Notes under the pieces: model-generated | What the model was told of the DNA's origin: nothing | What the model saw: only the letters and a program-made list of their open reading frames with translations | The model's database searches: none | Made by a program: the position numbers and the translations under genes | NCBI GenBank assembly: GCA_002390745.1 | Contig: DGQK01000046.1 | Coordinates: 1-52,435 of the forward strand | Direction of reading: 5' to 3' | Source: Bacteroidetes bacterium UBA4416 | GTDB taxonomy: Bacteria > Bacteroidota > Bacteroidia > B-17B0 > Aurantibacillaceae | Length of the DNA stretch: 52,435 nucleotides | Shown: positions 17,591 to 25,596 of the stretch, piece by piece | Numbering within the stretch: position 1 is the stretch's first letter | How the letters are laid out: the number at the start of each line of letters is the position of its first letter

Positions 17591-18838
17591 ATGAACTTCA
17601 CAACTTACAAGCACACCGTCACAGAGCGTTTCATCCGCTACGCGAAAATAGATACCCAATCGGATCCCAACTCACCAACCTGTCCGAGCACCATGAAGCA
17701 GAAAAACCTGGGAAAGCTGCTGGTAGAGGAATTGCTGGCCATCGGCATCACGGATGCGGAGCTCGATGAGCATGGATATGTTTACGCCACCATTCCTTCC
17801 AACACCAGCAAAGACGTTCCTGTCATTTGCTTTTGCTCGCACATGGATACCTCGCCCGATTGCAGCGGCGAGAACGTCAATCCCGTGATCCATACCAACT
17901 ACGATGGCAAAGACATCGTGCTGCCAAATGACAAAACACAGATCATCAAATTTGCGGAACATCCCGACCTGGCGGCGCAAATCGGCAATGACATCATTAC
18001 CACCGACGGCACCACGCTGCTGGGCGCCGATAATAAATCAGGCCTGGCCGAGATCATGGATGCCGCTGCTTACCTGATGCAGCACCCGGAAGTGAAGCAT
18101 GGCGCGATTCGCATCCTGTTTACGCCGGATGAAGAAATTGGCCGGGGAACGGATAAAGTAGATATGAAAAAACTCGGCGCGAAATATGGCTACACGATGG
18201 ACGGTGAAAGCCTGGGGCACCTGGAAAATGAAACCTTCAGCGCCGATGGCGTCACCATCCTGATAAAAGGCATTCCCACGCATCCCGGTTTCGCGAAAGG
18301 CAAAATGGAGCATTCCATTAAGATCGCTGCGGAGATCATCAACCGCATCCCAAAGGATAAAACACCCGAAACCACCGAGAAGAAACAACCTTTCATCCAT
18401 CCGGTAGCCATCAACGGTGGCCTGGAGCAGGTGGAGATCAAATTCATCATCCGCGCTTTCGATACCCCGACCCTGAAAGCCCTGGAGCAGGAACTGGAAG
18501 AGATCACGAAATCTGTTTTAACCAACTATAAAAAATCCAGCTACGAGTTTAAGGTAAGCGAGCAGTACCGCAACATGAAGGATGTACTGGATACCTGTTA
18601 TTTCGTTGTAGAGAACGCGTTAGAGGCGATCAAACGCACAGGAGTAACACCGGTGCTGTCGAGCATCCGCGGTGGCACCGACGGCTCGCGGCTCTCCTTT
18701 ATGGGCATGCCCTGCCCGAATATCTATGCCGGTGAGCATGCTTTTCACAGCAAGCTGGAGTGGGTGAGCGTGCAGGACATGGAAAAAGCCACACAAACCA
18801 TTGTGCACCTGGCATCCATCTGGGAAGAGAGGGCGTAA
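17591..18838 (+). CDS. pepT: Peptidase T (tripeptide aminopeptidase)
   Basis: 415 residues, the normal PepT length, no signal peptide. M20-family zinc-site motifs appear in order: CSHMDTSPD (metal His and catalytic Asp), TTDGTTLLGADNKSGLAEI, TPDEEIGRGTDKVD (catalytic Glu pair and metal ligand), TMDGESLG, GIPTHPGFAKGKM in the lid domain, and RGGTDGSRLSFMG with AGEHAFHSK at the end. It removes the N-terminal residue from tripeptides in the cytoplasm, which fits the upstream DPP-IV and aminopeptidase genes. The 87-bp gap holds a short cctcc/ggagg hairpin and a near-consensus -7 box (AATCTTTG). Confidence 0.97.
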   Translation: MNFTTYKHTVTERFIRYAKIDTQSDPNSPTCPSTMKQKNLGKLLVEELLAIGITDAELDEHGYVYATIPSNTSKDVPVICFCSHMDTSPDCSGENVNPVIHTNYDGKDIVLPNDKTQIIKFAEHPDLAAQIGNDIITTDGTTLLGADNKSGLAEIMDAAAYLMQHPEVKHGAIRILFTPDEEIGRGTDKVDMKKLGAKYGYTMDGESLGHLENETFSADGVTILIKGIPTHPGFAKGKMEHSIKIAAEIINRIPKDKTPETTEKKQPFIHPVAINGGLEQVEIKFIIRAFDTPTLKALEQELEEITKSVLTNYKKSSYEFKVSEQYRNMKDVLDTCYFVVENALEAIKRTGVTPVLSSIRGGTDGSRLSFMGMPCPNIYAGEHAFHSKLEWVSVQDMEKATQTIVHLASIWEERA

Positions 18839-19052
18839 GCGGTTTGTACGTTTCTCATAATCAAAACGATAAATGCAAACTGAATGCGCTTTTAATGAAT
18901 AAGTAATTGGTGTTTAATTCGGATTTAGCCCTTTGCTTAAGAAGCTTAGAACAGGGTTTATAGCGGGCTTTATCCATGTTAAACATGGGCTTGTTAAAAT
19001 TTATATTGAAATTTAATGTTGAACTTTCCGGCGATGCTTTATTTTGCAGTGT

Positions 19053-19604
19053 ATGAAACTGCTATCAGAAGATGAATATAAAAACCTGAGCCTGAAAGGG
19101 AAGGGCAGAAGCTCAGAGCTCTTCAACTCGCTCATTAATCTGAAAAAGGGCGAAGCCATCCTGATCGAACAGAAGGACTGGAACCGTAAAGCCGGCCCCA
19201 GCACCCTGGTAAACTACATCGAGAAAAAGCACCACATGAAGTTTGTGTGCTCAGCCCTCACTACCGAAAAAAGCTGGGTTGTGAAACGCATCGACGACGG
19301 GAAGGCCATGCCTGTTCAGAAAGCGAAGCCATCCAAAGATGTTCAACAGATCGTCGCCGCCCCTGAAAAAAAAGACGATCATTTATTATTGAGTTCCGAG
19401 ATCACGATTTTTTACCTGGGCCGCATCAGCGCTATGAAAATAGAACGCATCGAAGATACCGTGAAAGCTGTGCAGGCACACTTCATAGAGGAAGACAGGG
19501 CGCTCATCAAAGCACGCCTGCTGGAGATCATTACGCTGCTTGCCAAACAACGGCACATCGTCATCGAGAACGAAAAAACCTATCTGCCTTTGAAGAGGAA
19601 TTAA
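19053..19604 (+). CDS. Hypothetical cytoplasmic protein
   Basis: 183 residues from the ATG at 19053; a TTG at 19044 is in frame, but it overlaps a -7-like sequence (tattttg), so the ATG is preferred, giving a very short leader. The N-terminal part (about 1-85) is compact and mixed alpha/beta; a Lys/Pro/Ala-rich linker (about 88-110) follows; the C-terminal part is helical (YLGRISAMKIERIEDTVKAV). No signal peptide or membrane segment, and I do not recognise the family. The 214-bp gap upstream (18839-19052) is AT-rich with no other gene. Confidence 0.7.
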   Translation: MKLLSEDEYKNLSLKGKGRSSELFNSLINLKKGEAILIEQKDWNRKAGPSTLVNYIEKKHHMKFVCSALTTEKSWVVKRIDDGKAMPVQKAKPSKDVQQIVAAPEKKDDHLLLSSEITIFYLGRISAMKIERIEDTVKAVQAHFIEEDRALIKARLLEIITLLAKQRHIVIENEKTYLPLKRN

Positions 19605-19629
19605 GAAAGGTAAATCATGCCTTGCCGGT

Positions 19630-20802
19630 TTATTTACCCAACTTCCAGCCATACAACCAGTCCAGCTGTTGGATCTGTTTCTTTATGAAAAAACCGATTA
19701 AGCGGTCTCTGAACCAGGCCGCCACCGGGTTTATTTTGGATTTTGTATTCCCTACCTTTTGAGCTGTCTTAATTGTTTTTTCCACCCTTGGCCGTCTTTG
19801 ATCCTGAAATTGACGGAATGCGGACTCAATGGTTTTTTCTGTACCCAGGCAATGACTCAATACAAGCGTATCTTCCAGCGCCAGGGAAGCTCCCTGCCCT
19901 AGGTGTGGCGAAATACCATGAGCAGCATCTCCTATCAGGCAAACCCTGCCTTTATACCAGTGTGGCAGGCTGGGCAGGTCATACACAGGGTAGGCAATGA
20001 TGTCTCCGGTGTTTTTGATTATTGTGGAGAAAATGGGATTGTCATTCTTGTGGATCTCCAGTAAATGGCTTCTGATCTCTTCCCTGAGGCTGTGTTGAAG
20101 CTCTGTGCGGTTTGGCTCAACTTCCCTATAGTAGTTATTGAACCACCACACCTCTCCACGATCCGAAACCGCATAGGCAAAGAATCCCCGTTCGCAAAAG
20201 TGCATTTGGATTTCCGATGTGGGCGCAGATAATTCCTGAACGCGGGCAAAGCCACCAGTGGAAATAAGTTTAGTGTAACGTAAAAGCTTAGAGTCCTGAA
20301 ACAGGAAGCTCCTTACCGCCGAGAACATACCATCACAGGCAATCAGGATATCGCCCGTTGCCGCAGAGCCATCCTCGAATGTTGCGCTGACCTTATCTTC
20401 CGATTGGTTTATGCTTTTGAATTTTTTGCCATAGTTGATGATGACGCCATGCTTTACCGCCGCTTCACGGGCTTTGATGTTCAGGTTGGATCGTTTGATC
20501 TGAAGGGTTTCGCAGCCATATAAGCTACGTTGGTAATCCGTCTGTAGCTCTGCAATTTGTTTTCCGGAATTGTTGTAGAAAGAAATAGAGCCAGGCGTAA
20601 AATCCGATTTCAGGGATTCCAGGTCCACGAATTCTTTCATCACGTTAAGCCCGTTGGGCGTGATGCCTATAAAGGCTCCCTCATGAATATCTTCGGCAGA
20701 CCTTGACTCAAACAGTTCAGCCTCGTAACCGATCTTTTTTAACTGAAGTGCCATGATTGGCCCGGCCACACCGGCACCAATGATAATTGCTTTTTTAGTC
20801 AT
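19630..20802 (-). CDS. FAD-dependent class A monooxygenase
   Basis: 390 residues. The N-terminal Rossmann motif AIIIGAGVAGPIMALQLKK binds the FAD ADP part, a central DG-type region (LIACDGMFSAVRSFLF) follows, and the second FAD motif GDAAHGISPHLGQGASLALED is at about 290-310; this is the PHBH/TetX-like flavoprotein hydroxylase layout. It uses NAD(P)H and oxygen to hydroxylate an aromatic or polyketide-like substrate, which is unknown; resistance by drug modification, as in TetX, is one possibility. Its start overlaps the upstream gene by 8 bp, so it is translationally coupled as the last gene of a three-gene operon divergent from an AraC regulator. Confidence 0.88.
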   Translation of the reverse strand: MTKKAIIIGAGVAGPIMALQLKKIGYEAELFESRSAEDIHEGAFIGITPNGLNVMKEFVDLESLKSDFTPGSISFYNNSGKQIAELQTDYQRSLYGCETLQIKRSNLNIKAREAAVKHGVIINYGKKFKSINQSEDKVSATFEDGSAATGDILIACDGMFSAVRSFLFQDSKLLRYTKLISTGGFARVQELSAPTSEIQMHFCERGFFAYAVSDRGEVWWFNNYYREVEPNRTELQHSLREEIRSHLLEIHKNDNPIFSTIIKNTGDIIAYPVYDLPSLPHWYKGRVCLIGDAAHGISPHLGQGASLALEDTLVLSHCLGTEKTIESAFRQFQDQRRPRVEKTIKTAQKVGNTKSKINPVAAWFRDRLIGFFIKKQIQQLDWLYGWKLGK

Positions 20803-21295
20803 TGTGTTTTTGTTTTGAATGTAATACAGGAATTAATAAGAGGTTTAGCGCAAAGAAGATCGCCACACGCAGGTAGTTTAAATGACGCCACAGGGCAGCT
20901 TTTTGAACCAGTAAGGCATCTACCGTATTGCTGTAAGGCACTTGCTGGAATTCAATGATCGTTGGTGCAAAATAGAGCAGGGTCCAGACTCTGACAGCAA
21001 CGTGGCCAAGCAGGATGAGCAATAGAGCCTTCCGGCGTGATCTGATCTGCCAGTTAAAAACCAGGGCTCCGGTAAATATCAGTTCATGTACGCCATGCGT
21101 CACGATCCAAAAGGCCTTAAAATCCAGGCCATAGGGTTTTTGAAAAAAGATAAGCGAAGCCGGCGGCGCAGCGGTCCATGCAGGTACCATCAGGGCCGTT
21201 TCCCATACCTGGGCACCATTCATAAGGAAGTAAGCAAAGATCGAATACATAAGCCATTGATCGGCCCTGGTAGAATACTGAAGACGTGTGTTCAT
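20795..21295 (-). CDS. Four-helix membrane protein of unknown function
   Basis: 166 residues with four hydrophobic segments (about 16-38, 60-80, 88-110 and 142-160) and a basic C-terminus. Conserved-looking polar residues sit within the membrane region (THGVHELIFTG, about 66-76), as in small DoxX-like or quinol-linked proteins, but I cannot name the family. It overlaps the downstream FAD monooxygenase by 8 bp and follows the GIN-domain gene by 29 bp. It may act with the monooxygenase, for example at the membrane; that is inference. Confidence 0.75.
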   Translation of the reverse strand: MNTRLQYSTRADQWLMYSIFAYFLMNGAQVWETALMVPAWTAAPPASLIFFQKPYGLDFKAFWIVTHGVHELIFTGALVFNWQIRSRRKALLLILLGHVAVRVWTLLYFAPTIIEFQQVPYSNTVDALLVQKAALWRHLNYLRVAIFFALNLLLIPVLHSKQKHND

Positions 21296-21324
21296 GAGGT
21301 TGTAGCGTTTATAGGTTTGGATGT

Positions 21325-22011
21325 TTAGAGATGTCTTACAATGCCGTCCCCTCTTTGGTTGAGGTCGCGCAATACAGCAGGGCCTGAGTAGTGAACGGTA
21401 CCGTCGCCTAGCTGCGTTATTTCCAGTTGTCTTTCGGCATGGAGTTTTACATCGCAGTCCGACGTGATCTTTGCCTGCAGCTCTTCGGCCTGTAGATGGC
21501 GGGCGTCGAAATTCCCTTCTCCCAGAACTTTAACAGAGAGGTACTGGCATTTTCCGGTCAGGCACACCGGCCCTACCGCCTGGTGAAGAATCGCTACAGA
21601 TGGACAGTACAAGGGCATGGAAAATTGGCTGGCTTCCTGAACTTTGATATCAAGAGGAAAGGACGAGCTAATTCCTGTTTCGCTGCAAACGCTGGCCTGC
21701 GCATGGCTGATACAGATGGTATCCACTTGCCTCAGAAATATTTTTATCCTGCAACTGCTGAACGACAGTTTTCTGAAACTGCTCTCCGCAGAGATATAGA
21801 GGGTTCTTCCGGAGTTGCTGACCTCTATATAAGGAATAAGATTCTCATCCGCTTCCAGCACAACTTTTTCTTCTTCCGATTGGATCATTTCAACCGTTCC
21901 CGCCGCCAGCACATGAATCCGAAGGAAAGAGCTGACAGGAATTTCCTTTGTGCCGATCTTTGCATCGCCCTTTAGTTCTATCATTTGTCTGAGTTTTTTA
22001 AAATGTATCAT
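21325..22011 (-). CDS. GIN-domain (DUF2807) protein without a signal peptide
   Basis: 228 residues. The two-part beta-helix-like pattern of DUF2807 is visible: VSSFLRIHVLAAGTVEMIQ, VVLEADENLIPYIEV near residue 55, then GEGNFDARHLQAEELQAKI and LGDGTVHYSGPA near the end. Relatives normally carry a Sec or lipoprotein signal; neither the ATG used nor the in-frame ATG at 21984 (MIELKGDAKIG) gives one, so a cytoplasmic protein is implied. First gene of an operon with a membrane protein and an FAD monooxygenase, divergent from AraC. The 21984 start fits the family N-terminus at least as well. Confidence 0.78.
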   Translation of the reverse strand: MIHFKKLRQMIELKGDAKIGTKEIPVSSFLRIHVLAAGTVEMIQSEEEKVVLEADENLIPYIEVSNSGRTLYISAESSFRKLSFSSCRIKIFLRQVDTICISHAQASVCSETGISSSFPLDIKVQEASQFSMPLYCPSVAILHQAVGPVCLTGKCQYLSVKVLGEGNFDARHLQAEELQAKITSDCDVKLHAERQLEITQLGDGTVHYSGPAVLRDLNQRGDGIVRHL

Positions 22012-22074
22012 CTTACAACATTTAAAGGTTCAGGGTTATTTCTTGTTTTGCCTGATTCGCTTTAGCATATTGCC

Positions 22075-22082
22075 TATATTTG
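22075..22082 (+). promoter_or_regulatory. -7 promoter box of the AraC-type regulator
   Basis: TATATTTG exactly matches TAnnTTTG. Its last three bases are the TTG that would be the first start codon of the regulator, which argues against that TTG and for the ATG at 22161. Confidence 0.55.
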
Positions 22083-22160
22083 AAGAACAAAATTACGGAC
22101 GAAGAAAAACGATCACGTTCACCTAAGGGAGTAATAGTTATAGCAGAGGGATTCTCGCTC

Positions 22161-23132
22161 ATGGGCTTTGAATTAAAAGATAAGAACGAAGGCGCCTTTA
22201 AAGTAAATTTTAATGAAAGCGACTTTGAAAAAAGAAACTTTAAGGAAGATTCCTTTGAAGCAGCGATTCCTTTTGGGCAGGTCAAAGCCAGGGAATGGTA
22301 CTTCGATGGCATCAAGATGGTTTATTCCGAAGCGCAGCTGGAAAAGCCGACAGAGCTTGATTGGAGGGGCGATACGGAATTGGTAACCATGCATTTCAAC
22401 ATCCAAGGAAAGACCTCCATCAATCAACAAAGCATGGAGAAGGCCTTTGAACTGGGAGGAAACCAGCATAATTTATTTTACGGAACGGGAGCCGAAGGGA
22501 AAATGAAGTTTGACGAGCTGCGGATGAAATCCTTCATGATCCAGTTTTCGAAAGAATCCTTCCTGTCCGTATCGAAAGACGGAAATGACACGCTGAAGAA
22601 TTTTGCCGACAAAATTGCCTCCGGCCAGCCCGTCGCCTTCTCAAACGATAATCTGAATATCGATCTTCCGATTCAGAATTGCATAAACGCCATTCTGCAA
22701 TGCAGCTACAGCGATTCGCTCAAGCGTATGTTTTTCCTGTCAAAGACGATAGAACTGCTGGTATTGCAGGCCGAGTCTTTTGACAAAGCCTTGAACAAAA
22801 CGGCTTACCTGAAAAGTGATTACGACAAGGAGCGCATTTTATTTGCAAGAGATTATTTGCTCAGGAATGCAGGAGCACCGCCGACCCTGGTTGAGCTGGC
22901 TAAAATTGCCGGAATCAATGAGTATAAGCTTAAAAAGGGATTCAAGGAAATCTTTAATCAAACAGCCTTTGCGTACCTCGCCGATGTGAAATTGGAATTA
23001 GCCAAGAGTGATCTCCTGGAAGGCAAAAAAACAATCTCAGAAATTGCGTTTGAGCTGGGTTATTCTTCGCTCCAGCATTTCAGCACAGCCTTTAAAAAGA
23101 AATTCGGAATCACGCCCAGCCTGGTAAAGTGA
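22161..23132 (+). CDS. AraC-family transcriptional regulator
   Basis: 323 residues from the ATG at 22161. An upstream in-frame TTG at 22080 would give 350, but it is part of a consensus -7 box. The N-terminal about 210 residues form an effector/dimer domain, and the last about 100 carry two helix-turn-helix units: LVELAKIAGINEYKLKKGFKEIF and ISEIAFELGYSSLQHFSTAFKKKFG, the latter being the AraC signature. It resembles the PchR-like regulators common in Bacteroidota. It is divergent from the GIN/membrane/FAD monooxygenase operon and is its likely regulator. Confidence 0.88.
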   Translation: MGFELKDKNEGAFKVNFNESDFEKRNFKEDSFEAAIPFGQVKAREWYFDGIKMVYSEAQLEKPTELDWRGDTELVTMHFNIQGKTSINQQSMEKAFELGGNQHNLFYGTGAEGKMKFDELRMKSFMIQFSKESFLSVSKDGNDTLKNFADKIASGQPVAFSNDNLNIDLPIQNCINAILQCSYSDSLKRMFFLSKTIELLVLQAESFDKALNKTAYLKSDYDKERILFARDYLLRNAGAPPTLVELAKIAGINEYKLKKGFKEIFNQTAFAYLADVKLELAKSDLLEGKKTISEIAFELGYSSLQHFSTAFKKKFGITPSLVK

Positions 23133-23173
23133 AGGGCCTAATCCCGAATCAAAAGAGCTTCTGTAAATGGGGC

Positions 23174-23782
23174 TTAAATCTCAATAGTACCTGTCTTCAC
23201 CTTACCGGCCCGTTTGTAGCAGGCAATGATCACTCCCTTGGAAGTCACCACATGTTCCGTGAGGGTAAATGCAGCCGGAATGCTTCCCTTGCCAAATAAT
23301 TTTTTTCCCTTGCCAAGGGTTAAGGGATAAATTTTGAGCCTGAGCTCGTCGACGAGGTCGTGCCTGAGCAGGAGCTGAATGAGCTCGCTGCTGCCCCACA
23401 CCTGGATGTCGCGGCCTTTCGAGCGCTTAAGCGTTTTAATATCCGCTACCGTTTTGATGACCGCCGAATGCTTCCAGCCTGTTACCATCGGATCCGATTT
23501 CTTCAGGTTTTTGGAGAACACATACTTCGCGCCCTCATTCACAGCCGGCCAGAAGTCGCCATGCTCAGGCCAGTAGCCGGCCCAGATCTGAAACGTTTTT
23601 CTGCCCAGGATATAATCCGCAGGCTTCAGCTCTTCCATCATGGCCTTGCCGAATGCCTCATCGGTGTAAGCTGCCGTCCAGCCGCCGTACTTGAATCCGC
23701 CCGAAGTGTCTTCCTTAGGCCCGCCCGGAGCCTGCATCACTCCATCCAGGGAGATCATGGATAAAACCGTTAGTTTTCTCAT
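23174..23782 (-). CDS. Dihydrofolate-reductase-like (RibD C-terminal) reductase
   Basis: 202 residues from the ATG at 23782; an upstream in-frame ATG would add MHQTRISFDNLQKINT, which does not look like the family. Starts RKLTVLSMISLDGVMQAPGG, the first strand of the RibD_C fold, followed by a Gly/Arg turn (YILGRKTFQIWAGYWP) and the NADPH-binding segment DIQVWGSSELIQLLLRHDLVDELRLKIYPLTLGKGKKLF. These small cytoplasmic NAD(P)H-dependent reductases are widespread; the substrate is unknown. It converges with the AraC gene across a 41-bp gap. Confidence 0.9.
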   Translation of the reverse strand: MRKLTVLSMISLDGVMQAPGGPKEDTSGGFKYGGWTAAYTDEAFGKAMMEELKPADYILGRKTFQIWAGYWPEHGDFWPAVNEGAKYVFSKNLKKSDPMVTGWKHSAVIKTVADIKTLKRSKGRDIQVWGSSELIQLLLRHDLVDELRLKIYPLTLGKGKKLFGKGSIPAAFTLTEHVVTSKGVIIACYKRAGKVKTGTIEI

Positions 23783-23956
23783 GGTATTAATTTTTTGAAG
23801 GTTGTCAAAAGATATTCTTGTCTGATGCAAATCTCGCTAATAAAAATACCGTTCCCCGCGTGTGAACACGACAATAGAAGCCGCTGAATACGACATCAAA
23901 AACAAAACAGTTAAAGAAAGAAAAGGCGGCTGAGCGGAGCAAAGCCAAACACTAAA

Positions 23957-25375
23957 CTAGCCCTTAATAAACACAGGGCGCACCATATTCTCGAAAGTGT
24001 AGATCTCGTCCCACTTTTCCTGGGTGATGCACTTGCGTTCCACGACGGCGATCGTATGCACCGATTTGCCGGTCTGTTCGGCTTCTTTGGCAATAGACGC
24101 GGAGGTTTCGTATCCTAAGATCGGGTTGAGCGCCGTCACAATGCCAATGCTGTTCATCACGTAGTGTGTGCATACCGCCTCGTTGGCGGTAATGCCGTCC
24201 ACGCATTTCACAACAAGTGCATGCACCGCATTTTTCATGTATTCCAGCGAGGTAAACAAGCTGAAGCTGATCACCGGCTCCATCACATTCAGCTGCAGCT
24301 GCCCGGCCTCGGCAGCCAGCGTGATGGTGGTATCGGCGCCGATCACATAAAAGGCTGTCTGGTTCACCGCTTCCGGGATCACCGGATTTACCTTGCCCGG
24401 CATAATGGAAGAGCCCGGCTGCATTTTCGGTAGGTTAATTTCGTTGAGGCCTGCCCGCGGCCCTGAGGAGAGTAAGCGCAGGTCGTTGCAAATTTTGGAA
24501 AGCTTGATCACGCTGCGTTTCAGCACGCCCGAAAATTGCACATAATCGCCGGTGTCCGAACTGGCGTCGATCAGGTCGTCGGCCAGCCGCACCGGGATGC
24601 CCGAGATCTCGGCCAGGTAGTTCGTTACCAGCTCCGGATAGCCCTTCGGCGTATTGATCTTGGTGCCAATGGCCGTGCCGCCCATATTGCAATCCGCAAA
24701 CAATTCACGCGCATCTACCACGCGCTTCACGTCTTCGCCGATAGAGCTTGCAAAGCTGTGAAACTCATCACCCAGCAACATCGGCACAGCATCCTGCAGT
24801 TGCGTCCTGCCCATTTTCATAATGTGGCTGAACTCCTGTCCCTTGCGGGTAAAAGCCTGACGCAGCAGGTCGATCTCTGCCAGGTATTGGTCCGTTTTTT
24901 TATACAGTGCCAGCTTCAGCGCCGTAGGATAAGCGTCGTTGGTCGACTGTGAGCAGTTGACATGATTGTTGGGATGCAGGAACTGGTACTCGCCTTTCCG
25001 GTGGCCTAAATATTCCAGCCCGATATTGGCAATCACTTCATTTGCGTTCATGTTGATGGAAGTGCCGGCGCCGCCCTGGATGAGGTCGGTCACAAACTGG
25101 TCCTGGTATTTTCCGGCAATCAGCTCGTCGCAGGCAAACACGATGGCCTCCGTAATCTTCGGATCCAGGATGCCGCAATCGCGGTTGGCTAAGGCAGCAG
25201 CTTTCTTCACATAACCGAAAGCCTGGATGAACAAAGGCTCGCGGGAGATAGGAATGCCCGTGATGTTAAAGTTTTCGAGCGCCCTCAGCGTTTGCACGCC
25301 GTAATAAAAGTCGTTGGAAATTTCACGTTCTCCCAGGAAATCGTGTTCGATGCGGCTGTTGGCTTTAGGTTCCAT
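23957..25375 (-). CDS. aspA: Aspartate ammonia-lyase (aspartase)
   Basis: 472 residues, the length of bacterial aspartases. The fumarase/aspartase signature GSSIMPGKVNPVIPEAVNQ (about 322-340) holds the catalytic serine loop. Also present: GAGTSINMNANEVIAN, HPNNHVNCSQSTNDAYPTA, and GRTQLQDAVPMLLGDEF. It deaminates L-aspartate to fumarate and ammonia in the cytoplasm. Fumarase is excluded by the QGGAGTSINMN and SQSTND wording typical of AspA, though argument by motif only. Monocistronic; the upstream 216 bp hold repeat-like sequence. Confidence 0.95.
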   Translation of the reverse strand: MEPKANSRIEHDFLGEREISNDFYYGVQTLRALENFNITGIPISREPLFIQAFGYVKKAAALANRDCGILDPKITEAIVFACDELIAGKYQDQFVTDLIQGGAGTSINMNANEVIANIGLEYLGHRKGEYQFLHPNNHVNCSQSTNDAYPTALKLALYKKTDQYLAEIDLLRQAFTRKGQEFSHIMKMGRTQLQDAVPMLLGDEFHSFASSIGEDVKRVVDARELFADCNMGGTAIGTKINTPKGYPELVTNYLAEISGIPVRLADDLIDASSDTGDYVQFSGVLKRSVIKLSKICNDLRLLSSGPRAGLNEINLPKMQPGSSIMPGKVNPVIPEAVNQTAFYVIGADTTITLAAEAGQLQLNVMEPVISFSLFTSLEYMKNAVHALVVKCVDGITANEAVCTHYVMNSIGIVTALNPILGYETSASIAKEAEQTGKSVHTIAVVERKCITQEKWDEIYTFENMVRPVFIKG

Positions 25376-25448
25376 AAGTGGTCGCTTGATGTTTAAAGAT
25401 GAATAAGCACTTTGAAATTAAGCATTTTCCTTAAACTTATGTATAAAA

Positions 25449-25596
25449 ATCGAACGCAGATAAAACGGATTGGAACAAAGATCAGAACCAAACAGGATTA
25501 TATCCGGGAAACATCACACTACCGTTTTTATCTTGTTCTGAAATCCGGGATCATCTGCCTGCTCAGCATCATTTGCGTTCCGCAGATACGATCATT
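25449..25596. repeat. Degenerate GCAGAT-type intergenic repeat
   Basis: The aspA-kup gap contains gaacgcagataaaacgg on the left and, inverted, ggaacgcaaatgatgc on the right, with internal copies of aacaaagat / aacaagat and atccggg / cccggat. The arms are imperfect. A related fragment, gcgcagatgacgctgatt, lies at 40909-40926. It has the look of a dispersed Bacteroidota repeat. Confidence 0.4.

Noticed and set aside
18839..19052. tRNA or small RNA in the gap after pepT
   Set aside because: No cloverleaf, conserved T-loop, or strong hairpin with terminator was found on either strand.
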